From the NCBI GenBank assembly GCA_963709525.1, contig CAVPXB010000027.1, forward strand, positions 1 through 64,000: DNA of 64,000 nucleotides, read 5' to 3'. The notes below the pieces were generated by a model that searched no databases, had not been told where the DNA came from, and saw nothing but the letters and a program-made list of their open reading frames with translations. Of this stretch, positions 35,859-44,949 are shown piece by piece (positions within the stretch are counted from its first letter, which is position 1; each line of letters opens with the position of its first letter). The stretch comes from CAIWHR01 sp963709525. GTDB taxonomy: Bacteria > Pseudomonadota > Gammaproteobacteria > Burkholderiales > Casimicrobiaceae. The position numbers were made by a program, and so were the translations under genes.

Positions 35859-38105
35859 CTATTGGAAGGGTTCGGCGCGAGCCACGAGCTCCTCCAGTCC
35901 GGGCTCGTTCGGATTCCACGGCTTGCCCGGGTGGATGATCGACACCTGGCAGCTCTCGGCCGCCTCGACCAGCTGACGGTAGGTGCCGAGCTTGACGTCG
36001 GTGATGTACGCCTGCTTGTTTTCGTTGTAGACGAACACCTTGTTGTTGATGGTCTGGCACTCGTCGCAACTGGGACAGCGTGCGGTGTCGATCCACGCCA
36101 CGTCCGGATTGCGTTCGGGCTCGGCAGCCGGGGCGGCCTCGGCAACGGCCGCAGCGGTCGGCGATGAAGCGTCCGCCGCACCGGCCGGGATCGTGCCCCC
36201 CTCGCCCGGTTTGCCCGGTGCACCGGAGGCCTTGAGCAGGTCGAGTTCCTTTGCCTTCGCCTGTTCCCACTTTGCCTGCTCGCGCGCGAGCAGGATCTCG
36301 GCGTGCGAGTTGTGGATGCCCCCCTGCTCCTGCAACCGGTGCCAGAAGGTCCGGCTCCGGGCGACCGCCTGCATCAGCCGTGCATCGACGATGACCCGCT
36401 GCAACACGTCGTCGGCATCGACGGCGAGCACGTAGGGAATGGCGTCGCCGGCGCTCTTCGCATCGCGCGCGAGCCACTCGTCGGCCGGTATCATCGCCCC
36501 GTTCCAGCGCTCGCGCGGAACGCGGGCAAAGTGGCCCGCGTAGCGCGCGTCGCCGAGCACGAAATCGGCAACGGTGAACGGCGTTTCCTCGACCACCCGC
36601 TGCAGACTCTCGTCGGCATATTCGAACGGAGCGACCGGCCAGTCGGCCTCGGGCTGCGGATTGTCCTCCAGCGAGAAGCGAGCCGCCTGGTTTTCCCCGG
36701 CGTAGGGATCGTAGGTGAAGGCCGGAAAGGCGCGCGATTCCATGGCTGCCGCTGCGGTGAGGTAGGGCGGCAGGTCGCCCACCGCGCCGGCACCGGCGTA
36801 GACGCTGACCAGCGCCGCACCCCGATGCGCGAAGGCCTTGCCCAGCCGCTCGCGCAACGCGTAGAGGTTCGACCCCGCGGCCTGCACCACGAAAACCCCG
36901 CCCAGTGCGGTGGCGGTGTTCGCGAGGCGCACGCTGCGCACGCCGAAGGCGAAGTGACCCGTGCCCACGGCCGCCTCCTCGAGCAGGTCGGTCGCTTCGG
37001 TGAGCACCTTGACCGGCAGGCCGGAGGACAGCAGGTCCATCAACCCGGCGTTTGCCGGCGCGTCGGCTTGGTCCGGCGGGATGCACACCAGGTAGTCGGG
37101 GAACTGCGCGATGTCCTCGGTCGACAGCGCCTTTTCGTCGAAATGGGCGAAGAACGGATCGTGATCGGCCTCGACATAGGCGCCGTCGGCTTCGAGCTCA
37201 GCGATGGCGATCGCCTTCACGACCTCGACCAGCCTGGGCAGGCGCTCGCGGTACGCGGCGGCGGCGGCAGCGCAGTTGTCGTAGCGAAACCCGTAGCACG
37301 CCGGAGCGTCGGGCCGATCGGCCAGGCGCGGATCCGGATAGAACGGCTGCGCCTTCAGGACGGCGAGCGCGCGCTCGATGCGCTGGCGCCGGGCGGCCGG
37401 CAACTCGTCCTTGGGCGCATTGCGGGCGACCAGCTTGGACATCACGCCAAAATCGAAGGCGTCGCGGTGATTGCCGCCCAGCGAGGCTTGCAGCGCGTCG
37501 GCGTGCTGTCCTGCCTTCGAGTGGATGAACGCAGCGCGCAGGATATCGGAGAGCTTGACCACCAATCCATTGACCGTGGTCCGGAACGCCTTGCCCTTGC
37601 GCTGCTGCGAGGCCTGCCACGCGTGGGTCACCACGCGCGCGGGCATCGCCCGGTTGCAGTCCACGACCTCGCCGTCGACCTGGAGCTTGTCCGCGAGATG
37701 TTTCAGCACCAACTCGGCGGAAGCGTCGCCCGGCGCGGCGAGCCGCGGCGCCGCCTCGGCCCAGAATTCGGACAGCCGTCCGGAAGCGCCGCCGCCGGAG
37801 ACGACGCGGACCTCCCGCTCCAGCCGCAGCACGTGCTTGCGCAGGCGCTCGCCGTCGATGCCCTGCGGCGCGAGATCCTGCAGGATCTCGTCGACGACCG
37901 ACGACAGCGAGCGCACGGCACCCGCGCCGGGGCCGGTGTCGACCAGAACGAGCGGAAAGTCGTAGCGCAGACGCGTGAGGTCGCGATAGCGCGCCAAAAG
38001 GGCGGGGCGCAAGGCGAGACCGTCAATCGTGTCGACGCCCTCGCCAAGCCGCCTCCCCGTCGAGAAGAACAGTCGTTGCTCGTGATGTCGGGCGGCCATG
38101 TCCAT
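35859..38105 (-). CDS. Uncharacterised 748-residue protein with C-terminal ferredoxin-like domain
   Basis: The frame is intact. The N-terminal about 600 residues match nothing I know; parts such as RYDFPLVLVDTGPGAGAVRS, FDFGVMSKLVARNAPKDELP and VSVYAGAGAVGDLPPYLTAA look like large alpha/beta domains. The middle passage LVSVYAG...AAAMESRAFPAFTYDP resembles the domain of large pyruvate:ferredoxin oxidoreductases that lies between the TPP modules, though I am unsure. A linker rich in Ala/Pro leads to CPSCDECQTINNKVFVYNEN, with a fourth cysteine in ESCQVSIIHPG: a CxxCxxC...C single [4Fe-4S] ferredoxin-like unit. Sits between the two oxidoreductase systems, 45 bp after the system 2 beta subunit, so likely a redox subunit. 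Confidence 0.7.
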   Translation of the reverse strand: MDMAARHHEQRLFFSTGRRLGEGVDTIDGLALRPALLARYRDLTRLRYDFPLVLVDTGPGAGAVRSLSSVVDEILQDLAPQGIDGERLRKHVLRLEREVRVVSGGGASGRLSEFWAEAAPRLAAPGDASAELVLKHLADKLQVDGEVVDCNRAMPARVVTHAWQASQQRKGKAFRTTVNGLVVKLSDILRAAFIHSKAGQHADALQASLGGNHRDAFDFGVMSKLVARNAPKDELPAARRQRIERALAVLKAQPFYPDPRLADRPDAPACYGFRYDNCAAAAAAYRERLPRLVEVVKAIAIAELEADGAYVEADHDPFFAHFDEKALSTEDIAQFPDYLVCIPPDQADAPANAGLMDLLSSGLPVKVLTEATDLLEEAAVGTGHFAFGVRSVRLANTATALGGVFVVQAAGSNLYALRERLGKAFAHRGAALVSVYAGAGAVGDLPPYLTAAAAMESRAFPAFTYDPYAGENQAARFSLEDNPQPEADWPVAPFEYADESLQRVVEETPFTVADFVLGDARYAGHFARVPRERWNGAMIPADEWLARDAKSAGDAIPYVLAVDADDVLQRVIVDARLMQAVARSRTFWHRLQEQGGIHNSHAEILLAREQAKWEQAKAKELDLLKASGAPGKPGEGGTIPAGAADASSPTAAAVAEAAPAAEPERNPDVAWIDTARCPSCDECQTINNKVFVYNENKQAYITDVKLGTYRQLVEAAESCQVSIIHPGKPWNPNEPGLEELVARAEPFQ

Positions 38106-38150
38106 AGCGGCTAGTGGTGCTCTAGTGATTGGGTTCGAGACGGGCGGAGA

Positions 38151-39141
38151 TCATGCCACCTGGCGGGCTGGCGTGTCGTCCTGCGGCCATACGGTGACTT
38201 TGTCGAGTTCGCTCTCCAGCCCCGCCCGGACCTGCTCGGAGGTGCGGAGCGCTCCCACGGCGTGCAGGTCGTCATAACAAGGCACTGCGGGATTGTGGTA
38301 GATGATCCCGACCGGGATCGGATCCTCGCACGACGCGATCTCGCGGGCCCGGTCGATGTTCGAAGGATCGTGTTCGATCTGGTTCTTGTAGGTGCGCGAC
38401 AACTCCGGCGAGATCGTCAGGCCGTTGGGATGCGAAAGCAGCAGGGTCCGGCCCGGGTCGTTCAGAAACGGCTCGAACATCTTGGGCAGGAATTCCGGAC
38501 AGCGCTGGATGATGCGCACGAACGAGAAGCCGCGGTGGTGGTACGCCTGGCGAATGACGTCGTACAGCAACTCGGGAATCCAGTCGACCGCCTGCGCGAC
38601 GAAGGACGCGTTGGTCACGCCGAGCGTGACCGACAGCGGATTCATCGCCTCGAGCTGCGAGCCGCGCGGCGACGTGTTGCTCTTCAGGCCGCGCGGCGAC
38701 GTCGGCGACATCTGCTTCTTGGTGAGCCCGTAGACGTGGTTGTCGTGCAGGATCGTCGTCATGTTCATGTTGTAGCGGATCGCGTGGATCCAGTGCGCGG
38801 CGCCGATGCTGCAGCAGTCGCCGTCGCCGGTGTTGACGAACACCGCGAGATCGGGGCGCGCCATCTTGACGCCTTCGCGCGATCGGAAACGCACGGCCGT
38901 GAATGCCGTGGAAGCCGTAGGTCTTCATGTAATGCGGAAAGCGGGACGAGCAGCCGATCCCCGACACGAAGACCGTGCGCTCGGGCGCGAGATTCTCGTC
39001 GCGGCACAGCCTCTGCACCGCGGCCAGTATCGCGTTGTCGCCGCAACCGGTGCACCAGCGCGGCACGCCGCCCTGGTAGTCCTCGAGACTGTGGTGCGAC
39101 TCGTGCAGCTTGATCAGGCACTGGCTGACGGGCATGTTCAT
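38151..39141 (-). CDS. korB: 2-oxoacid:ferredoxin oxidoreductase, beta subunit (system 2), one frameshift
   Basis: About 330 residues. MNMPVSQCLIKLHESHHSLE, RWCTGCGDNAILAAVQRL and SGIGCSSRFPHYMKTYGFHG give the TPP subunit and Fe-S cysteines. A one-base shift near 38885 separates GRAFPIA from GVKMARPDLAVFVNTGDGDC, which continues with NHVYGLTKKQMSPTSPRGL, then KSNTSPRGSQLEAMN and RCPEFLPKMFE. The TSPRG loop is typical of KorB/PorB. Shortly downstream of the alpha subunit (13 bp gap), so co-translated. It probably forms a complete enzyme with 39155-41068; 2-oxoglutarate is a common substrate of this subtype, hence the tentative symbol. Confidence 0.88.
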
Positions 39142-39154
39142 GGTCGTTCTCCGG

Positions 39155-41068
39155 CTAGGCCCGCGGCGAGGCAAGTTTTTCGCGCACGACGCGCACGATT
39201 TGGGAGGGCTTGATCGGCTGGCCGCGCGACTCCGTCCAGCAGTCGACGTCGACGAGGAAGCGCGCGCGCAGCATCATCGCCAACGCCGCGTAGCGCCGGT
39301 TGTCCTCGTCGATCAGTTCGTCGTCGACGCGGTCGGCCCAGTTGGCCTCGATCGTCATCACCTGCTTGAAGCGCTTCAGGATCTCGCGGATGCCCGAGGG
39401 CATCGGCTGGATGAAGGTCAGGTGCAGCGAAGACACCTTGAGCCCCTCCGCGCGCAGCCGCTCGACGGCTTCCTCGATCGCCCCCTTCAGGCTGCCCCAG
39501 CCGACGATCAGCAGGTCGCCCTTGGGGTCGCCGAACACCGGCGGGGTCTTGAGCGTCTTCTGGAGCGCGGCGATCTTGAGGCTGCGGTTGCGCAACCCCT
39601 CCTCGTTGATCTCCGGATCGTAGGCCACCTTGCTGGCGCGATCGTGCGCAAGGCCGGTCAGCGTGTGCATGCCGTTCGGCTGACCCGGCACGAAGCGGCG
39701 CGCGATGCCGGTCAGCGGATCCCAGTCGTAGGGCTTGATGCCCGCGGGGATCGGCGTCTGGTCGAGCGGCGGCGCGAGCCAGTCGGCGTCGAACTGCGGC
39801 CGCGGAAACGGCTGCTGCGCGGTCGAAAGGCTGGCGTCGGACAGCACGACGACGACGGTATTGAAGGTTTCTGCGATCTTGCGCGCCGTGATCATCGAGT
39901 AGAAGCAGTCCTCGATGCCGGACACCGCCATCACCACCTTGGGCGCGTCGCCGTGGCTGCCGTAGATCGACGTCAGCAGGTCGCCCTGCTCGATCTTGGT
40001 CGGCTGGCCGGTGGACGGCCCGCCCCGCTGCACGTTGACGACGACGAGCGGAATTTCCGCCATCACGGCGAGGCCGATGCCTTCCTGCTTCAGCGAGTAG
40101 CCGGGGCCGGAGGTGACGGTGACGGCGCACTTGCCCGCGTAGGAAGCGCCGATGGCGAACGCGCAGGCGGCGATCTCGTCTTCGGCCTGGTGGACGATGC
40201 CGCCCACCCGCTCGAACACGTCGGACAGGTAGTGCGACACCGAAGTCGCCGGCGTGATCGGATACATCGCGCAGATGTCCATGCCGGAAGCGAGCACGCC
40301 CAGCGCCAGCGCGGTGTTGCCGTTGACGACGATCTGCGGCACGGTCGAGCGCACGGCAGGAATGTGATACTTGAAGTCCAGATTGCGCTCGGCCCAGGCG
40401 TAGCCGGCGTCGAGCAGCCCCTGGTTGACCTCGATGACCTTCCGGTCCTTCTTGCCGAAGGCAAGCGCGATCTGCTCGCGGCCCAGCTTCGGTTCGAGGC
40501 TGTAGAGGTTGCACAGCATCCCGAGCACGAACATGTTCTTGCCCTTGCGCGGGTCGGCGACCAGCGCGCGGCACTCGCGTTCGAGCGGAACCTCGTAGAC
40601 GCGGTAGCCGGCCTCCTTCAGCATGGCGACCGTCTCGACATACGACTGGACGATCTTCGGGTCCCGATGCTCGCTCCACATGCTCTCGAGCAGGATCTGC
40701 GCGCCGGGCTTGAGTTCGCCGGCGCGGACGCGGCCGAGCAGCACCTGCTCGTTGAAGGCAACGACGAGGTCGGTCTCGTCGCCGCCGTTGGTGACGCTCT
40801 TGGTGCAGATCCGGATGCGGATGCCCGAAGCGCCCGCGATGCTGCGCGCCGGCGGCTGGATCTCGGCGGGAATGATCTCCGTCGTCCAGATGCCGTTGCC
40901 GGTCCTCGCCGCGATGGCGCCGAGCGCCTGACCGCAACGCTGGGCACCCTCCCCGGAATCGCTGATCACCTCGACGATGTGCTCGGTCAGCTTCTCTCCG
41001 GAGCGCAGCTCGGTGGGCAGTGTCGGTGCACGGGTCGCGCCCGGTGCCAACGTGGCACTTTCAATCAT
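39155..41068 (-). CDS. korA: 2-oxoacid:ferredoxin oxidoreductase, fused gamma-alpha subunit (system 2)
   Basis: 637 residues from ATG 41068. The gamma domain (about 20-220) has ISDSGEGAQRCGQALGAIA and SVTNGGDETDLVVAFNEQVL. The alpha domain has CAMYPITPATSVSHYLSDVF, QAEDEIAACAFAIGASYAGK, TVTSGPGYSLKQEGIGLAVM and NVQRGGPSTGQPTKIEQGDL; the C-terminal domain ends with VGWGSLKGAIEEAVERLRAE and TIEANWADRVDDELIDEDNR. Follows the NfnB-like gene by 79 bp and precedes the beta subunit by 13 bp. The N-terminus is somewhat different from system 1, consistent with a different substrate. Confidence 0.9.
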   Translation of the reverse strand: MIESATLAPGATRAPTLPTELRSGEKLTEHIVEVISDSGEGAQRCGQALGAIAARTGNGIWTTEIIPAEIQPPARSIAGASGIRIRICTKSVTNGGDETDLVVAFNEQVLLGRVRAGELKPGAQILLESMWSEHRDPKIVQSYVETVAMLKEAGYRVYEVPLERECRALVADPRKGKNMFVLGMLCNLYSLEPKLGREQIALAFGKKDRKVIEVNQGLLDAGYAWAERNLDFKYHIPAVRSTVPQIVVNGNTALALGVLASGMDICAMYPITPATSVSHYLSDVFERVGGIVHQAEDEIAACAFAIGASYAGKCAVTVTSGPGYSLKQEGIGLAVMAEIPLVVVNVQRGGPSTGQPTKIEQGDLLTSIYGSHGDAPKVVMAVSGIEDCFYSMITARKIAETFNTVVVVLSDASLSTAQQPFPRPQFDADWLAPPLDQTPIPAGIKPYDWDPLTGIARRFVPGQPNGMHTLTGLAHDRASKVAYDPEINEEGLRNRSLKIAALQKTLKTPPVFGDPKGDLLIVGWGSLKGAIEEAVERLRAEGLKVSSLHLTFIQPMPSGIREILKRFKQVMTIEANWADRVDDELIDEDNRRYAALAMMLRARFLVDVDCWTESRGQPIKPSQIVRVVREKLASPRA

Positions 41069-41147
41069 GGTCGCTCTAGCCTCGTAAGGTTCGTTCGTTT
41101 GGCACGGCAAGCCCCAGCGGGCCCGCGCCTGCCGCCCCAGTGTGTCT

Positions 41148-42650
41148 TCAGACGACGCGCACCCGCGCGTAGCCGTGTTCGTCCGGCGCGAAGCCGAACC
41201 GCCGGCCTCCCCGCGACGGTTCCGGCGCGTAGACCACGTCGGTGTCGCGCAAGCCCAGGAACGCCTTCATCGCGCGCGCTGCCTTGCGTCCCGCTCCCAT
41301 CGCCTCGATCACCGTGGCCGCGCCGGTCACGATGTCGCCGCCGGCGTAGACACCGGCGATCGAAGTCGCGAGATTCTCGTCGGCCTCGATGTAGCCGCGC
41401 TTGTTGAGGGCGAGCTTCGCCGTCTGCCCCAGGATCGGATTGGCGTTGGTCCCGATCGCGTAGATCACGCTGTCGCACTCGAATTCGAACTCGCTGCCCG
41501 GCACGGGCACCGGACGCCGGCGGCCCGAGGCATCGGGTTCGCCCAACTCCATCTTCAGGCAACGCATGCCGCGCACGCACTTCTTGTCGTCGGCGAGCAC
41601 TTCGACGGGACTCGTCAGCCAGTGGAACTCGACGCCCTCCTCGCCCGCGTGATGGATCTCCTCGGCCCGCGCCGGCGCCTCGGCCTTGCTGCGGCGATAG
41701 ACGCAGTACACCTTTTCGGCCCCGAGGCGCAGCGACACGCGCAGCGCGTCCATCGCGGTGTTGCCGGCACCGATGACCGCGACCCGCCTGCCTGGCTGGA
41801 TCGGCGTGTCGAAATTCGGGAAATCGCGGCCGCGCATCAGGTTGCAGCGCGTGAGCAGCTCGTTCGCCGACGACACGCCGTTCAGCGATTCGCCGGGAAT
41901 GCCCATGAAACTCGGGTAACCGGCACCGGTGCCGATGAAGACCGCGTGGAAGCCCATCTCGGTGATCATCTGCTCGATGGTGAACAGGCGCCCGACCAGC
42001 GTGTTGCACTCGAAGCGCACGCCGAGCTGCTTCAGCTTGTCGATCTCGACGTTGATGACGTCGTTGGGCAGGCGGAAGTCGGGAATGCCGTACTTCAGCA
42101 CGCCGCCCGGCTCGTGGAAGGCTTCGTAGACGATGACCTCGCAGCCGGCCTTGGCCATGTCGGCCGCGCAGGCCATGCCTGCCGGGCCCGAGCCGACGAT
42201 GCCGACCTTGAAGCCGCTCTTCTCGATGTAGGGCAGGTTGACCCAACCCTCGCGGATGGCCATGTCGCCGATGAAACGCTCCAGCCGTCCGATCGCGACG
42301 GGCTCGAGCGTGTCGCCCACCGTGCAGACGCCCTCGCACTGGTTTTCCTGCGGGCAGACGCGTCCGCAGACCGCCGGCAGCAGGTTGGTGTCGGTGATGA
42401 CGTCGTAGGCGCCGTGATAGTGCTTTTCCGATATCTTCTGGATGAAGGCCGGGATGTCGATGCTGACCGGGCAGCCGCGGATGCAGGGCTCGTCGGCGCA
42501 CATCAGGCAACGCTCGGCTTCCCGCAGCGCGTTCTCGAGCGTATACCCGCACGCGACTTCCTTGAAGTTGCGCGCGCGCACCGATGGATCCTGCTCGGGC
42601 ATCGGCGTCCGCTCTTGCGGAATCGTCCGGATGGTTTTCTTTTTCGCCAT
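41148..42650 (-). CDS. NfnB/GltD-like NADPH-dependent oxidoreductase (large subunit)
   Basis: 500 residues. N-terminal Fe-S cysteines (CLMCADEPCIRGCP, CGRVCPQENQCEGVC), an FAD loop (VGIVGSGPAGMACAADMA) and an NAD(P) loop (VAVIGAGNTAMDALRVSLRL) followed by YCVYRRSKAEAPARAEEIHH are the GltD/NfnB pattern. The end AGVYAGGDIVTGAATVIEAM is the FAD-closing motif. Start 42650; 54 bp after the NfnA-like gene, so the pair makes an NADH-dependent reduced ferredoxin:NADP+ oxidoreductase-like enzyme. It would connect the ferredoxin pool of the two 2-oxoacid oxidoreductases to NAD(P)H. Confidence 0.9.
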   Translation of the reverse strand: MAKKKTIRTIPQERTPMPEQDPSVRARNFKEVACGYTLENALREAERCLMCADEPCIRGCPVSIDIPAFIQKISEKHYHGAYDVITDTNLLPAVCGRVCPQENQCEGVCTVGDTLEPVAIGRLERFIGDMAIREGWVNLPYIEKSGFKVGIVGSGPAGMACAADMAKAGCEVIVYEAFHEPGGVLKYGIPDFRLPNDVINVEIDKLKQLGVRFECNTLVGRLFTIEQMITEMGFHAVFIGTGAGYPSFMGIPGESLNGVSSANELLTRCNLMRGRDFPNFDTPIQPGRRVAVIGAGNTAMDALRVSLRLGAEKVYCVYRRSKAEAPARAEEIHHAGEEGVEFHWLTSPVEVLADDKKCVRGMRCLKMELGEPDASGRRRPVPVPGSEFEFECDSVIYAIGTNANPILGQTAKLALNKRGYIEADENLATSIAGVYAGGDIVTGAATVIEAMGAGRKAARAMKAFLGLRDTDVVYAPEPSRGGRRFGFAPDEHGYARVRVV

Positions 42651-42704
42651 GGTGTGCTCGCGAATTCGAGGAAAGTGGGCGCCGGGTCGGTGGCTGGGGA
42701 CGGA

Positions 42705-43580
42705 TCAGTAGCGATCGCCGGACTCGGCGGCGCCGCCGCCCATGCGACAACTTTCCTCCCACTTCTTCAGCGCCTCCTTCTCGGTCGGGCGGAAGCGCCC
42801 GAGGCGCGCCATCAGGTCGTCGAAATCGACCTCGTGGGCGTTGAAGTCGGGGCCGTCGACGCACGCGAACTTGATGCCCTCGCCGATCTTGACCCGGCAG
42901 CCGCCGCACATTCCGGTGCCGTCGACCATCACGGGGTTCAAGCTCACGATGGTGCGGATCTGGCGGGGCCGCGTCACCTCCGCGCAGGCCTTCATCATGA
43001 TCGGCGGGCCGATCGCGATCGCCTCGTCGATGTCGGCGTGCGCGGCAAGCGCCTGCTCCATGCCTTTGGTCACCAGACCCTTGATCCCGGCCGAGCCGTC
43101 GTCGGTGCAGACGATGACCTCGTTGCAGACGGCGCGAAACTTGTCTTCCCAGAACATCACGCCGCGATTGCGGAAACCGACGACGCCGATCACGTAGGCA
43201 CCAGCGTGCGCGTAGGCCCGGGCCTGCGGATAGACCGGGGCGACGCCGAGGCCGCCGCCGACGCACAGCACCTTTTTCGGGGTGCCTATGTGGCTCGGAA
43301 TTCCCATCGGACCGACGACCGCGAACAGGTGCGTTCCGACCTGGCAATTGCGCTGCATCTCGCGCGTCGTCTTGCCGACCGCCTGGATCACCAGGGTGAT
43401 CGTTCCCTTCTCGACGTCGAAATCGGCGAGCGTCAGCGGAATCCGCTCTCCGTGCTCGTGTTCCATCACGATGACGAACTGGCCGGCCTTGGCGGCCTTG
43501 GCCATCACCGGATGGCTGATCTCCAGCATGTACGTGACATCGGAGTAGTCCTCGCGCCCCACGATTTCGAAATTCGACAT
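42705..43580 (-). CDS. NfnA-like ferredoxin-NADP reductase subunit / sulfide dehydrogenase beta-like
   Basis: 291 residues, first gene of the cluster. An FAD domain (VIVMEHEHGERIPLTLADFD, then GTHLFAVVGPMGIPSHIG), an NAD domain (VLCVGGGLGVAPVYPQARA) and a C-terminal [2Fe-2S] loop with CGGCRVKIGEGIKFACVDG. This is the dihydroorotate-dehydrogenase electron-transfer-like subunit found in NfnAB/SudAB. ATG at 43580, ATG-proximal GAGGCGGGGTC region gives a weak ribosome binding site. The promoter for the whole cluster is expected in 43581-43883, divergent from selD. Confidence 0.88.
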   Translation of the reverse strand: MSNFEIVGREDYSDVTYMLEISHPVMAKAAKAGQFVIVMEHEHGERIPLTLADFDVEKGTITLVIQAVGKTTREMQRNCQVGTHLFAVVGPMGIPSHIGTPKKVLCVGGGLGVAPVYPQARAYAHAGAYVIGVVGFRNRGVMFWEDKFRAVCNEVIVCTDDGSAGIKGLVTKGMEQALAAHADIDEAIAIGPPIMMKACAEVTRPRQIRTIVSLNPVMVDGTGMCGGCRVKIGEGIKFACVDGPDFNAHEVDFDDLMARLGRFRPTEKEALKKWEESCRMGGGAAESGDRY

Positions 43581-43883
43581 TTGACCCCGCCTCAGTTGAT
43601 CCGCCCACGATAACACGCGCCCCGCAAGCGACCGGCCTCGCGTCACGCTGCACGGATGTTACGCCGCCTGGCTGCCGCGGCAAAGCGTCGCACCGCGGAG
43701 CGCTTTGATCTGCATCACGTTTCGCCCGATTTTTCGACGACGGCACAGAGTATCGCCCCCGCCTGCCGCGCGCGGATGCGGGCAACCCCGGCGCCACGCG
43801 CGCCGGCCGCGAAAGCGGCGCGCGCCGCTACAATCCTGTCTTTTACGAACCCATTTCCGTCTATCCATGCCATCGAGGCCCCG

Positions 43884-44939
43884 ATGACCGCTCCTGCCCC
43901 CACTCCGCTGCGTCTCACCAGCTTCAGCCATGGCGGCGGCTGCGGCTGCAAGATCGCGCCAGGCGTGCTGCGCGACATCCTGGCCGGCACAGGCGCCGGC
44001 ATGATTCCGCCGCAGTTGCTGGTGGGGATCGAAACCGCCGACGATGCCGCGGTGTACCAGCTCAACGACCGGCAGGCAATCGTCGCCACCACCGATTTCT
44101 TCATGCCCATCGTCGACGACCCCTTCGACTTTGGCGCCATCGCCGCGACCAACGCGATCTCCGACATCTACGCGATGGGAGGCACGCCGCTGTTTGCGCT
44201 GGCGCTGGTGGCGATGCCGATTGGCAAGCTCCCGGTCGAAACCATCCGCCGCATCCTCGAGGGTGGCGAGGCGGTGTGCGCGAAGGCCGGCATCCCCGTC
44301 GCCGGCGGGCATACGATCGACTCGGTGGAGCCGATCTACGGCCTGGTGGCGATCGGCGTCGTCGACCCGGCGCATCTCAAGCGCAACGCCGCTGCACGAG
44401 TCGGTGACCAGCTGATCCTGGGCAAGCCCATCGGCGTGGGCGTCTACAGCGCAGCGCTGAAGAAGGATCAGCTCGATGCCGCCGGCTACGCTTTGATGAT
44501 CGACAGCACGACCCGGCTCAATACGCCCGGCATCGCGCTGGGCGGAATGCCCGGCGTGCACGCGCTGACCGACGTTACCGGTTTCGGACTGCTCGGACAT
44601 CTCGTCGAAATCTGCCGCGGTTCGAACGTCGGCGCCCGCCTCGCTTTCGATGCCGTGCCGCGTCTCCCGGGGGCGCTCGAATTCGCGGCGGCCGGCATTT
44701 TCACCGGCGCGTCGGCGCGCAACTGGGCCGGTTATGGCGGGTCGGTCCGCCTGGATTCTCGGCTTCCGGCAGGCGCGCAGGTGCTGCTCACCGACCCCCA
44801 GACGTCGGGAGGACTGCTGGTCGCATGTGCGCCCGAGGCCGTGCCGAGCGTGCTGGCCGCCTTTGCCGCCGACGGCTTTGCGCACGCCGCGGTCATCGGC
44901 GAGATGGTGACAGGCGAACCGGCGATCAGCGTCGACTGA
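43884..44939 (+). CDS. selD: Selenophosphate synthase (selenide, water dikinase)
   Basis: 351 residues. Makes selenophosphate from selenide and ATP for selenocysteine and selenouridine synthesis. SHGGGCGCK holds the catalytic Cys20 and Lys23 (Cys form, not selenocysteine); TADDAAVYQL, TTDFFMPIVDDPFDFGAIAA, then TNAISDIYAMGG, GGHTIDSVEPIYGLVAIGVV and the C-terminal DPQTSGGLLVACAP are all family hallmarks. The ATG at 43884 fits the expected N-terminus. It is followed 10 bp later by an unassigned gene, likely in the same transcript. No selenoprotein or selU is visible nearby. Confidence 0.95.
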   Translation: MTAPAPTPLRLTSFSHGGGCGCKIAPGVLRDILAGTGAGMIPPQLLVGIETADDAAVYQLNDRQAIVATTDFFMPIVDDPFDFGAIAATNAISDIYAMGGTPLFALALVAMPIGKLPVETIRRILEGGEAVCAKAGIPVAGGHTIDSVEPIYGLVAIGVVDPAHLKRNAAARVGDQLILGKPIGVGVYSAALKKDQLDAAGYALMIDSTTRLNTPGIALGGMPGVHALTDVTGFGLLGHLVEICRGSNVGARLAFDAVPRLPGALEFAAAGIFTGASARNWAGYGGSVRLDSRLPAGAQVLLTDPQTSGGLLVACAPEAVPSVLAAFAADGFAHAAVIGEMVTGEPAISVD

Positions 44940-44949
44940 AGGCGCATCG

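Noticed and set aside
41065..43797. Long minus-strand reading frame of 910 codons
   Set aside because: It overlaps two well-supported genes (41148-42650 and 42705-43580) in another frame and has the Arg/Ala/Gly-rich composition of a shadow frame in GC-rich DNA.
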